Positions 9,141 to 17,512 of a DNA stretch of 64,000 nucleotides are shown one piece after another. Source of the DNA: Ornithinibacillus bavariensis (GTDB lineage Bacteria; Bacillota; Bacilli; Bacillales; Amphibacillaceae). The stretch is taken from assembly GCF_050433565.1 (NCBI RefSeq), contig NZ_JBNPWZ010000007.1, positions 62,001 to 126,000 of the forward strand. The letters are read 5' to 3'. The notes below the pieces were generated by a model that saw only the letters and a program-made list of their open reading frames with translations, was not told the origin of the DNA and searched no databases. Numbering within the stretch: position 1 is the stretch's first letter; every line of letters begins with the position of its first letter. The position numbers and the translations under genes were made by a program.

Positions 9141-9171
9141 CCTTCTGAACACCAGAATAAATGGTGGAAGG
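9141..9171 (+). promoter_or_regulatory. Hairpin masking the toxin ribosome site
   Basis: CCTTC (9141-9145) and CACCA (9150-9154) pair with TGGTG (9162-9166) and GAAGG (9167-9171). The closing arm covers the start of AGGAGG at 9169-9174, so the site would be partly hidden in the RNA, as in known type I toxins. Confidence 0.5.
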
Positions 9172-9182
9172 AGGGGATGCCA

Positions 9183-9293
9183 ATGGAGACTGTATTATCG
9201 ATTCTGATGGTACTATTTACAGCTGGAGCTTTTTTAGTAACACTGTTAAACTTCATTCGACAGTTAATCAATGACTTGATTAAAAAAAAGTGA
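9183..9293 (+). CDS. Short hydrophobic holin-like toxin (type I toxin candidate)
   Basis: A 36-codon frame: METVLSILMVLFTAGAFL, then one membrane helix ending in a polar DLIKKK tail. Size, single helix and Lys-rich end resemble the putative holin-like toxin family (Hol-Tox) and TxpA/BsrG-type peptides. ATG 9183 is chosen over ATG 9177 because AGGAGG ends 8 bases upstream. The gene is embedded in an RNA locus: hidden ribosome site, two-way terminator over its stop, and a convergent promoter for an antisense RNA. Toxicity is inference from this architecture. Confidence 0.68.
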   Translation: METVLSILMVLFTAGAFLVTLLNFIRQLINDLIKKK

Positions 9294-9337
9294 ACCCCAC
9301 CCTTAATCGCTAAAATAACTTAGGGTGAGGTTCTTTC
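9292..9337. terminator. Bidirectional terminator at toxin stop
   Basis: Stem GAACC-CACCCT pairs with AGGGTG-AGGTTC with one bulge. The minus strand continues with ACTTTTTTTT (strong); the plus strand with CTTTCC (weak), so the toxin mRNA may read on to the next hairpin. Confidence 0.7.
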
Positions 9338-9348
9338 CTGTCCATTGT

Positions 9349-9373
9349 GTTCAGGAGGGGAACCCACCTGAAC
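9349..9373 (+). repeat. Inverted repeat in toxin 3' region
   Basis: GTTCAGG (9349-9355) pairs with CCTGAAC (9367-9373). It lies within the predicted overlap of toxin mRNA and antisense RNA and could be a kissing-loop site. Confidence 0.5.
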
Positions 9374-9392
9374 TTCAGTATCATGCCCAACC

Positions 9393-9419
9393 GAGAATGT
9401 TCGCGCATTCTCAGTTTTT
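9393..9419 (+). terminator. Terminator of toxin mRNA
   Basis: GAGAATG, loop TTCGCG, CATTCTC, then AGTTTTTA. Would end the plus-strand toxin transcript at about 9420, inside the antisense promoter side. Confidence 0.65.
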
Positions 9420-9444
9420 ATTATCCTATTACCTTCTAGCTATT

Positions 9445-9474
9445 ATTATACATAATACGAATCAAAATGTCTAA
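9445..9474 (-). promoter_or_regulatory. Promoter of antisense RNA
   Basis: Read on the minus strand: TTAGAC, 18 bases, TATAAT. No minus-strand gene follows except the toxin antisense region. Confidence 0.5.
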
Positions 9475-9520
9475 TAGCACTCATTTATAAGATATATACA
9501 ATTTCATATATCCCCACAAC

Positions 9521-11404
9521 TTACTTGGACCCAACCATCACTTTACACATATTATTCGTAAATTCAACCGGATCATCAACTGGTAATCCTTCAATTAGCA
9601 GTGCTTGGTTGAAAAGAATCGTTGTGTATAGATTTAATTTTTCCTTATCATTTTCATATGCTTCCTTCAACGTTTGGAAGATTTCATGGTTTGGATTAAT
9701 TTCTAATACTTTTTCCGCTTTAATCTGTTGATTATCTGGCATCGCATTGATAACTTTTTCCATTTCGATGGAGATTTCACCATCTGCGGTTAAGCATACT
9801 GGATGTGTTTTCAAACGCTTAGACACTCGTACCTCTTTTACTTTGCCAGCTAAGTGCTCCTTCATGTATTCAAAGAGATCTTTGTTTTCAGCTGTTTCCT
9901 CTTCTGTTGCCTTCTCTTCCTCTGTATCAATTCCAAGGTCATTGCTAGAAACGGATTTAAACTCCTTCTCTTCGTAGTTCATTAGCATACGAATAGCAAA
10001 TTCATCAATTTCTTCAGTAAAGTAAAGAATTTCATACCCTTTATCCGCTACAAGCTCTGTTTGTGGAAGCTTGTCTATACGTTCGATGGATTCACCTGTT
10101 GCATAGTAAATATACTTTTGATCCTCAGCCATTCTAGACACATACTCTGCTAAGGTGACAAGCTTTTTCTCCTTGGAGGAATAGAACATTAATAAATCCT
10201 TTAATGTATCCTTGTTTGCACCGAACTCATTATAAACACCAAATTTTAATTGGCGCCCAAAAGCATTATAGAACTTCTCATAGCTTTCTCTGTCGTCTCT
10301 TTGTAGGCTGATAAGTTGTTGCTTAATCTTCTTATTAATATTTTTCTCAATAAGCTTTAACTGTCTGTCATGCTGCAGCATCTCACGTGAGATATTTAAT
10401 GACAGATCCTCTGAATCAACAAGGCCTTTTACAAAACTAAAGTGATCTGGAATAAGGTCTGCACATTTTTCCATGATTAGCACACCATTTGAATATAGCT
10501 CAAGACCTTTTTCGTAATCTTGAGAGTAGTAGTCAAATGGACGATTTTCTGGAATGAATAGAATAGCATTATAACGAATCGAACCATCTACACTTAAGTG
10601 AATATGCTTTAGTGGCTTATCAAAGCCATAGCGCTTTTCGCGATAGAAGTTCTCATAATCTTCATCGGTTAGCTCACTTTTGTTCTTCTTCCAAATCGGA
10701 ACCATACTGTTAATGGTTTCTTCTTCCTGGTATTCTGTATATTCATCATCGTCATCATTCTTCTTGCTTTTCGTAACATCCATTTTAATTGGATAACGAA
10801 TAAAATCAGAGTATTTTTTGATGATTTGTTTTAAGCGATATTCTTCCAGATACTCATCATAGTTCTCATCTTCTGTATTCTCTTTTAGCTTCAGGGTGAT
10901 TTCCGTTCCAACGGTATCCTTTTCTACCGGTTCGATGGTATAGCCATCAGATCCCTTTGATTCCCATTTATATGCTTGGTCACTACCTAATGCTTTACTT
11001 ACCACGGTTACAACATCTGCAACCATAAATGCCGCATAGAAGCCGACACCGAATTGACCGATAATATCATAGCCATCCTTAATTTCGTTTTCAGATTTAA
11101 AGGCTAAGGATCCACTCTTAGCAATCGTACCGAGGTTTTTCTCCAGCTCTTCCTCAGTCATACCAATACCTGTATCAATAATTTTTAGTGTACGAGAATC
11201 CTTGTCTGCCGTAATTTTAATAAAATAATCACTTTGATTAAAGGTTAAGTTCTCATCTGTGAGTGCCTTATAGTAGATTTTATCGATGGCATCACTTGCA
11301 TTTGAGATTAATTCACGTAGGAAAACCTCCCGCTGTGAATAAATAGCATTAATCATTAAATCCAATAATCGCTTAGATTCTGCTTTGAACTTCCTTTTTC
11401 CCAT
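9521..11404 (-). CDS. htpG: Molecular chaperone HtpG (Hsp90)
   Basis: A 627-residue bacterial Hsp90. N-terminal ATPase motifs: ELISNASDAIDKI (Asn/Asp of the nucleotide pocket), DTGIGMT, and GQFGVGFYAAF lid glycines; middle and C-terminal dimer domains complete. Length matches family (about 625). ATG 11404 is preferred to ATG 11413 because AAGGAG touches the latter directly but lies 9 bases from the former, and MGKRKFKAESKRLL is the normal HtpG beginning. A perfect CIRCE element lies 58 bp upstream, implying HrcA repression. It has no operon partner. Confidence 0.96.
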   Translation of the reverse strand: MGKRKFKAESKRLLDLMINAIYSQREVFLRELISNASDAIDKIYYKALTDENLTFNQSDYFIKITADKDSRTLKIIDTGIGMTEEELEKNLGTIAKSGSLAFKSENEIKDGYDIIGQFGVGFYAAFMVADVVTVVSKALGSDQAYKWESKGSDGYTIEPVEKDTVGTEITLKLKENTEDENYDEYLEEYRLKQIIKKYSDFIRYPIKMDVTKSKKNDDDDEYTEYQEEETINSMVPIWKKNKSELTDEDYENFYREKRYGFDKPLKHIHLSVDGSIRYNAILFIPENRPFDYYSQDYEKGLELYSNGVLIMEKCADLIPDHFSFVKGLVDSEDLSLNISREMLQHDRQLKLIEKNINKKIKQQLISLQRDDRESYEKFYNAFGRQLKFGVYNEFGANKDTLKDLLMFYSSKEKKLVTLAEYVSRMAEDQKYIYYATGESIERIDKLPQTELVADKGYEILYFTEEIDEFAIRMLMNYEEKEFKSVSSNDLGIDTEEEKATEEETAENKDLFEYMKEHLAGKVKEVRVSKRLKTHPVCLTADGEISIEMEKVINAMPDNQQIKAEKVLEINPNHEIFQTLKEAYENDKEKLNLYTTILFNQALLIEGLPVDDPVEFTNNMCKVMVGSK

Positions 11405-11461
11405 TCTCCACATCTCCTTTTCTACCTTTATTACTAGAAGTATTAAATGGTCAACTTCATT

Positions 11462-11488
11462 TTAGCACTCTAACATGTTGAGTGCTAA
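11462..11488. promoter_or_regulatory. CIRCE element (HrcA operator)
   Basis: TTAGCACTC, 9 bases, GAGTGCTAA: an exact match to the CIRCE consensus. It is located between htpG (minus) and the unknown gene at 11596 (plus), so it may control either or both. A minus-strand TTGACC (11454-11449) is nearby but its -10 is poor. Confidence 0.92.
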
Positions 11489-11595
11489 TAATTCTATCAA
11501 ATAAATACCATATTTATTTTTCTGCTGTCAATAGATTGGTTTATCTCCGCATATTTCCTATACTTTTTGGAAAATTTAAGGGCAGGAGGGATGGC

Positions 11596-11952
11596 ATGGA
11601 ACACCAATTTTTATCGGTTGAGGAATTTAACAGACAGCTTCAACAGTGGAATGGCCAACAAATTAAAATTACCAAGCACGAAATGGATGATGTTGATAAA
11701 ATAGTAATGCATTTACAGGATATTTCCTATGACCTAAACACGAGAAGAATTGACGATTATGTACCGAGGTATAATCTATTATTAAAAGGGGATGGGCGGA
11801 TTGAGACACTAGCTTCTATGAGTAATCAGCCGCTTCCAGCATCGGTTTATGAAATCCCCCTTGAGAATAATACCCTATATGAATATGATGGGGAAAAATT
11901 CTTTATAACGACAGAGCGTGGTGTTTATAAGATTGAACAGGTTTATAGTTAA
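11596..11952 (+). CDS. Unknown protein, 118 aa
   Basis: A soluble 118-residue acidic protein (MEHQFLSVEEFNRQL...) without membrane segment or known motif. Start ATG 11596 follows AGGAGG by 5 bases; the longer frame to 11482 has no ribosome site and would include the CIRCE region. Its upstream region contains the CIRCE element, so heat-shock control is possible. The pattern TLYEYDGEKFFITTERGVYKIEQ looks like a small beta fold. Function unknown. Confidence 0.68.
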   Translation: MEHQFLSVEEFNRQLQQWNGQQIKITKHEMDDVDKIVMHLQDISYDLNTRRIDDYVPRYNLLLKGDGRIETLASMSNQPLPASVYEIPLENNTLYEYDGEKFFITTERGVYKIEQVYS

Positions 11953-12041
11953 TTATCGTAACTTGTATTCGCTTGCCTTTTTGCGAATGGCTTCGTTCTT
12001 CTTATGCAGAAACGAAAGTCGTTTATCCTTACCTATTTACA

Positions 12042-12077
12042 AATAAAAAGCTCCCCCTAGCATTGAATAAGGGGGAG
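12042..12077 (-). terminator. Terminator of yhbH
   Basis: CTCCCCCT / AGGGGGAG stem (12051-12058, 12070-12077), followed on the minus strand by CTTTTTATTT. Confidence 0.85.
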
Positions 12078-12087
12078 TCGAATTTCC

Positions 12088-13251
12088 TCAAACACCAACT
12101 GCCTCACGTTGAAAGAAATTTTTCATCGCATGATATACATCTCGCTTTTCCTTTAAAATATAGTGACGGAACTTAGGATTCTCAATCGTATTATATGCGC
12201 GCATTAGTGTCGAATGACGATTGTAAATATTCACCTCAGCATAGCCGAACATATTAGACACATCCATTATTTCATTGACCAGCCGGATACATTTCGGGTT
12301 ATCCGAGGTAATGTTCTCCCCATCTGAAAAATGAAAAGGATAAATATTATAGCGGGATGGCTGGTATCTGTCTTCAATTAGCTCTATCGCCTTCTCATAT
12401 GCTGATGAACAAATTGTTCCTCCGCTTTCACCCTTTGTAAAAAACTCTTCCTCTGTCACTTCCTTCGCTTCCGTGTGATGAGCAATAAAAGCAATATCTA
12501 CATGCTCATATTTCGTTTTTAGAAAGCGAGTCATCCAGAAGAAAAAGCTTCTCGCCATATACTTTTCGAATGTACCCATCGAGGCACTAGTATCCATCAT
12601 CGCTAAGACAACGGCCTGTGATTCAGGCTTCACAACTTCATTCCATGTTTTAAATCGTAAATCATCATTATAGATTGGAATTATTCCAGGGCGCCCATCT
12701 CTTGCATTTCGCTTTAGTGCTGTTAAAATAGTGCGTTTTTTATCAATATTACCCATTAGCCCCTTCTTTCGCACATCATTGAATTCTATTTTTTCAGTAA
12801 CAATCTCTGCTTGGTCCTTTTCTTGTAAATTAGGTAATTCTAATTCTTTAAATAGGGCTTCCTCTAGCTCTTCTAATGATACCTCTGCCTCATAATAGTC
12901 TTCTCCAGGTTTATCACCTGCCTGCTTTCCACCGCCGAGGCCTTGCTGTCCCTTTGCATTCGGATCCTTGCCAATGACATCTCCTACTTTACTATCTCCA
13001 TTCCCTTGCCCTACATGCTTTGACTTGTTGTAATTGTAACGAATTTTATATTCGTCTAACGAACGGATTGGTATTTTAACGATATCCCGTCCATTCGACA
13101 TAACGATACTTTCTTCACTTACTAAATCTGGTAAATTATTTTTGATGGCTTCCTTTACTTTATCCATGTGGCGTTGTTGATCTTGAAAGCCTTTGCGATG
13201 GAGGGACCAGTTTTCCTCGGAGACAACAAAGCTGTGTTTACCTTCCTGCAT
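12088..13251 (-). CDS. yhbH: Sporulation protein YhbH (DUF444, VWA-like)
   Basis: A 387-residue YhbH/YeaH family protein. The MIDAS-like segment MMDTSASMG (DxSxS) and later HFSDGEN show a von Willebrand A-type fold; a Gly/Lys-rich linker (about 95-130, QGLGGGKQAGDKPGED) precedes it. ATG 13251 is chosen: AGGAGGGG lies 5 bases upstream, whereas the frame extension to 13341 has none. It is about 180 bp downstream of prkA on the same strand, the conserved prkA-yhbH order. The YeaH homologue works with YeaG kinase in stress; in Bacillus it is linked to sporulation. Confidence 0.93.
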   Translation of the reverse strand: MQEGKHSFVVSEENWSLHRKGFQDQQRHMDKVKEAIKNNLPDLVSEESIVMSNGRDIVKIPIRSLDEYKIRYNYNKSKHVGQGNGDSKVGDVIGKDPNAKGQQGLGGGKQAGDKPGEDYYEAEVSLEELEEALFKELELPNLQEKDQAEIVTEKIEFNDVRKKGLMGNIDKKRTILTALKRNARDGRPGIIPIYNDDLRFKTWNEVVKPESQAVVLAMMDTSASMGTFEKYMARSFFFWMTRFLKTKYEHVDIAFIAHHTEAKEVTEEEFFTKGESGGTICSSAYEKAIELIEDRYQPSRYNIYPFHFSDGENITSDNPKCIRLVNEIMDVSNMFGYAEVNIYNRHSTLMRAYNTIENPKFRHYILKEKRDVYHAMKNFFQREAVGV

Positions 13252-13428
13252 ACCTTCCCCTCCTATTCTTTTCGTTAAAAGTAGTGCAATCCTTTTGTGA
13301 GGACTACTATACTTTTCTCTATCATATGCAGCTAGGCGCATATTATTGCATTACGAAACGGTTTTTGGTTAACAAAAAGGTAACAAGACTAGCCTTTTTA
13401 CAGGTTCTTGTTACCTTTTAGTGTATAA

Positions 13429-15324
13429 TTATCGATTTAACAAGCTTCCAACGTAACGTAGCAGCTCATTTGCTGAAACAGAATTATAACCATACTCATC
13501 TATCAATCTAGCAATAACCTCATTTATCTTCTTCAGCTGTGATTCATCCGGTGTCTTCGAGGACGTGGTAATTTTCACAACATCCTTTAAATCAGCAAAT
13601 AGCTTTTTCTGAATGGCTTCCCTTAGTCGTTCATGGGAGTTATAGTCAAATCGTTTTCCCTTTCTAGCGTAAGCCGAGATACGAATGAGGATTTCTTCCC
13701 GGAATGATTTCTTCGCATTCTCGGAAATACCAATTTGTTCTTCAATGGAACGCATCAGCTTCTCATCTGGATTCATTTCTTCACCGGTTAACGGATCTCT
13801 TAGCTTATTTTTGTTACAGTATGCTTCTACATTATCTAAATAATTATCCATTAAGGATTTTGCAGATTCTTCATAGGAATAGACAAAGGCCTTCTGAACT
13901 TCTTTCTTAGCAATCTCATCATATTCTCGCCTTGCAATTGCAATATAGTTCATATAGGTTTCTTTATCTTCCGTTGATATCGAAGCATGCTGATCAAGTC
14001 CTTCCTTTATCGATCGCAATACATCTAATGCATTGATGGAAGGTACTTCCTTCCGAATAATCGCTGAGGAAATTCGGTTAATCACATAACGCGGATCAAT
14101 CCCCTCCATCCCCTCGGTCGGAAACTCCTTCCTTAATTCATCAACATCTACTTGATTATAGCCTTCTACACTTTCCCCATCATACAAGCGCAGCTTTTTT
14201 AACAGATCTACACCCTGTTTCTTTGATTCTTTTAATCTGGTTAACACAGAGAAAATGGCAGCCACTCGTAAAGCATGTGGAGCAATATGGACATGGGCCA
14301 TATCACTTTGCTTAATCATCTTTTCATAGATTCGCTCTTCCTCACTAACGCGTAGGTTGTAAGGGATTGGCATAACGATAATTCGGGAATGAAGTGCTTC
14401 ATTTTTCTTATTGGAAATAAAGGAGCGATATTCTGATTCGTTCGTGTGCGCAACAATTAATTCATCGGCAGAGATGAGTGCAAACCTCCCTGCTTTAAAA
14501 TTCCCTTCTTGGGTAAGTGAAAGTAGATGCCAAAGGAATTTCTCATCACACTTCAGCATTTCCTGAAATTCCATCATCCCTCTATTCGCTTTATTTAATT
14601 CCCCATCAAATCGATATGCCCTCGGGTCTGATTCAGAGCCGTATTCAGCAATGGTTGAGAAGTCGATACTCCCTGTTAAATCTGCTATATCCTGTGACTT
14701 CGGATCCGATGGGCTAAAGGTTCCAATCCCGACACGCTTATCCTCAGAGAAGAAGATTCGTTCCACCATCACATCTTCCACTCGCCCACCATATTCCTTT
14801 TCCAGCCTCATCGTATTTAATGGCGAAAGACTTCCTTCGATTCGTATTCCATATTCCTTATAAAAGTCCTCCCGTAAATGATTGGGAATAAGGTGTAAAG
14901 GATCCTCTTGCATTGGACAGCCCTTAATCGCATAAATTGCACCTTCATCCGTACGGGAATACTTTTCTAATCCTCTTTTCAACATCGTCACAATTGTTGA
15001 TTTCCCACCACTAACCGGTCCCATTAATAATAAGATTCGCTTTCGCACATCAAGTCGCTTTGCTGCAGGATGAAAGTACTCTTCAACAAGTCTCTCAATT
15101 GCCTCCTCTAAACCAAATATTTCCTCACCGAAGAAATGGTACATCTTCTGACCATTTCGTTCTTCAACTCCAGCTGCTTTTATCATATTGTACACGCGCG
15201 AATGCGCTGTCTGGGCAACCTCTGGCCTCTCCTTGACAATTTCCAGGTACTCCGCGAATGTACCCTCCCACTTCAGACGATTTTCTTCCTCTCGATAGCT
15301 CTTCACCTTGTTAAGAATATCCAT
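13429..15324 (-). CDS. prkA: Serine protein kinase PrkA
   Basis: A 631-residue PrkA (usual 631). AAA-type N-terminal domain with P-loop GPVSGGKST (residues 102-110) and Walker B/sensor region (SADELIVAHTNESEY), then the C-terminal kinase-like PrkA domain. In Bacillus it affects sporulation and is reported as a kinase or an ATP-dependent protease. ATG 15324 follows GGAGGG. yhbH follows on the same strand and spoVR lies further downstream. Confidence 0.96.
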   Translation of the reverse strand: MDILNKVKSYREEENRLKWEGTFAEYLEIVKERPEVAQTAHSRVYNMIKAAGVEERNGQKMYHFFGEEIFGLEEAIERLVEEYFHPAAKRLDVRKRILLLMGPVSGGKSTIVTMLKRGLEKYSRTDEGAIYAIKGCPMQEDPLHLIPNHLREDFYKEYGIRIEGSLSPLNTMRLEKEYGGRVEDVMVERIFFSEDKRVGIGTFSPSDPKSQDIADLTGSIDFSTIAEYGSESDPRAYRFDGELNKANRGMMEFQEMLKCDEKFLWHLLSLTQEGNFKAGRFALISADELIVAHTNESEYRSFISNKKNEALHSRIIVMPIPYNLRVSEEERIYEKMIKQSDMAHVHIAPHALRVAAIFSVLTRLKESKKQGVDLLKKLRLYDGESVEGYNQVDVDELRKEFPTEGMEGIDPRYVINRISSAIIRKEVPSINALDVLRSIKEGLDQHASISTEDKETYMNYIAIARREYDEIAKKEVQKAFVYSYEESAKSLMDNYLDNVEAYCNKNKLRDPLTGEEMNPDEKLMRSIEEQIGISENAKKSFREEILIRISAYARKGKRFDYNSHERLREAIQKKLFADLKDVVKITTSSKTPDESQLKKINEVIARLIDEYGYNSVSANELLRYVGSLLNR

Positions 15325-15588
15325 GTTTGTTTTCCCTCCATCTTGGACGCGGTTTATATAGCTTATGCGTGAGGTAGTGTCGTGATGCCGAGAACTTTGT
15401 AGGGAGTGATGGCAGCTTCATAAGATGTAATTCACAGCACCAACCACACACCACAACCAAGCTATCCAAAAATTCCCCAAGAAATTCTTGTCAGGATATT
15501 GTATAATAGTAAAGGTTTTTTATTGTATTATGTATTATCTCTGTATTAAAATTTATAACAGATTCAGATAGAAAGTGAGATGTTCGTA

Positions 15589-16305
15589 ATGGGACGTAAG
15601 TGGAATAACATCAAGGATAAGAAGGCAGAGAAGGACAAAAATACAAGCCGTATTTATGCTAAGTTCGGTCGTGAAATTTATGTAGCTGCTAAGCAAGGGG
15701 AGCCTGATCCAGAGGCTAATCAAGCCTTGAAGGTTGTATTAGAACGTGCGAAAACCTATAGTGTTCCTAAGCATATCATCGAAAAAGCTATTGAAAAGGC
15801 TAAGGGTGGAGCAGAAGAAAGTTATGATGAGCTTCGTTACGAAGGATTCGGTCCAAACGGTTCAATGCTTATCGTGGATACATTAACAAACAATGTTAAT
15901 CGAACTGCTTCAGAGGTTCGTGCTGCTTTCGGTAAAAACGGAGGAAATATGGGTGTCAGTGGTTCTGTTGCTTATATGTTTGATGCTACTGCAGTATTTG
16001 GTGTAGAAGGTAAAACTGCTGATGAAGTGCTGGAGCTTTTAATGGAAGCAGATATTGATGTTCGTGACGTAACAGAGGAAGAGGACACGGTTATTGTCTA
16101 TGCAGAGCCTGATCAATACCATGCTGTTCAAGAAGCATTCCAATCCATCGGTATCACGGAGTTCACTGTAGCTGAGTTAACAATGCTTCCTCAAAATGAG
16201 GTTACCCTAGATGATGCTGCAAGAGAACAATTCGAAAAATTAGTGGATGTATTAGAGGACTTAGAAGACGTTCAACAAGTTTATCATAATGTTGATTTAA
16301 GTTGA
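15589..16305 (+). CDS. yeeN: YebC/PmpR-family protein (YeeN-like paralogue)
   Basis: A 238-residue YebC/TACO1 family protein. MGRKWNNIKDKKAEKDKNTS matches the YeeN branch rather than YrbC, which starts MAGHSKW. Members are translational activators for difficult (for example polyproline) sequences or DNA-binding regulators. ATG 15589 is taken because GAAAGTGAG lies about 10 bases upstream; ATG 15580 sits directly on it. A TATAAT is at 15502. Single gene with a strong terminator. Confidence 0.9.
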   Translation: MGRKWNNIKDKKAEKDKNTSRIYAKFGREIYVAAKQGEPDPEANQALKVVLERAKTYSVPKHIIEKAIEKAKGGAEESYDELRYEGFGPNGSMLIVDTLTNNVNRTASEVRAAFGKNGGNMGVSGSVAYMFDATAVFGVEGKTADEVLELLMEADIDVRDVTEEEDTVIVYAEPDQYHAVQEAFQSIGITEFTVAELTMLPQNEVTLDDAAREQFEKLVDVLEDLEDVQQVYHNVDLS

Positions 16306-16400
16306 TTCTATGTATGCACCTGCTGACATTTAGTTGTGCGAATAATGATAATTAACAACCGATAATTTCATTAAAAAATGTAACTATTTAAATAAGATAA

Positions 16401-16445
16401 AAAACGCTTGGACCTGAGCTAAATTTTGTCCAAGCGTTTTATTAT
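16401..16445 (+). terminator. Intrinsic terminator after yeeN
   Basis: AAAACGCTTGGAC (16401-16413) pairs with GTCCAAGCGTTTT (16428-16440); T-rich on both sides, so it can also serve minus-strand transcription. Confidence 0.85.
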
Positions 16446-16560
16446 TTTTACGGTTCTTCTTTGATATCTTACTTTCTGCATCTTCGACGAAAGTAATTTT
16501 AATCAACAAAGAATGGATCGGGACGCAATAAATAAACCACACGAAAACTGCTAAAAAAAG

Positions 16561-17277
16561 CTATGCAACCAATTGGTGCTTTTTTTGTTCCATCTTTTGA
16601 ATCGGATACCATAGTAGGTGGAATAAAATATGCACGATAATTGCAGCAAATATACCTGCTTCCAAAAATGCCCACCCAGCAAATACTCCAACCCAAATAT
16701 TGCCCAAAATAGTATAAACATACATAGCTGACTTAGGTTCAGTGGAGACCATCTTGATGGAAGGTAAATGTACTAGAGAAAAAAGTATGCTTGAAATTCC
16801 AATCGCGATAACCACTGCTGTAATCGTCAATGGTTTAAAAGCAAATTGTAAAAGCCATAAAATGAAACTCATGATTCCCCAGCGAAACATAATTTCTTCG
16901 ACAAACCCAGCATAAAGAATACGGCTTAAAATACCAATATTATGATAATGTTTTTCAATTTCTAGGTAGTCCTTCGTTGTAATACTTTTCAGCAAGTAAA
17001 AATAATACAACACTAAATTTCCAACCGAACATATGACTCCAAAGATTAGGCCATATTTTAAAATACTATATACATTAAATTCTAAAGGAATAATATCTAC
17101 TTTCGGTACTGCAAATGCCCCGATCGCGCCAAATAAAACAACAATTGCAAAATGAGCAACCAAACGCTCCTTATCGGAAATTTCATCGTTGTTTGGCATT
17201 TTCTTCTCTGTTTGAAACATAAAATAAATTCCCGGCAAACAAATAGCTACAGTCAGTAACAATAGATACCAAAACAA
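16561..17277 (-). CDS. CPBP-family intramembrane metalloprotease
   Basis: A membrane protein with about 7 helices and the CPBP/Abi signature: FVEEIMFRWG (EExxxR), LFSLVHLPS (second-motif His) and VHILFHLLWYP (HxxxH-type third motif). Family members are CAAX-type proteases or bacteriocin self-immunity proteins. The frame opens at GTG 17304, but TTG 17277 has AAAGGGGGG 6 bases upstream and is preferred (238 aa). It has no operon partner, so substrate is unknown. Confidence 0.75.
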   Translation of the reverse strand: MFWYLLLLTVAICLPGIYFMFQTEKKMPNNDEISDKERLVAHFAIVVLFGAIGAFAVPKVDIIPLEFNVYSILKYGLIFGVICSVGNLVLYYFYLLKSITTKDYLEIEKHYHNIGILSRILYAGFVEEIMFRWGIMSFILWLLQFAFKPLTITAVVIAIGISSILFSLVHLPSIKMVSTEPKSAMYVYTILGNIWVGVFAGWAFLEAGIFAAIIVHILFHLLWYPIQKMEQKKHQLVA

Positions 17278-17512
17278 GGCAGTCCCCCCTTTTAATGAAC
17301 TCACTGTTCCTTTTTTATGTTAATAATCATTTATGGTTTATGATAAATTACACTTCTTACTTTAATACCTACACCAATCTTAACATTAACCTCCATTGGA
17401 TTCATCAGAATTATTGAAATAATTATTTTTCTCAACTGAATAGCACTGTTGTAGATAGCAAGGTTTGATTAAACGATTAATATTGGCTGGTATTATGATA
17501 GGTGAGGAGGAT

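Larger units (their letters stand above)
9282..9438 (-). ncRNA. Candidate antisense RNA antitoxin
   Basis: A minus-strand promoter (TTAGAC at 9474-9469, 18-base spacer, TATAAT at 9450-9445) would start an RNA near 9438. It would contain the GAGAATG/CATTCTC hairpin near its 5' end and stop at GAACC...GGTTC followed by ACTTTTTTTT, just inside the toxin 3' end. It is therefore complementary to the 3' part of the toxin mRNA, as with RatA/TxpA and SR4/BsrG. Ends are predicted, not measured. Confidence 0.55.

Noticed and set aside
9301..9390. Riboswitch-like fold near the toxin
   Set aside because: The stems are better explained by the two-way terminator and overlap region of the toxin/antisense pair; no known aptamer motif fits.
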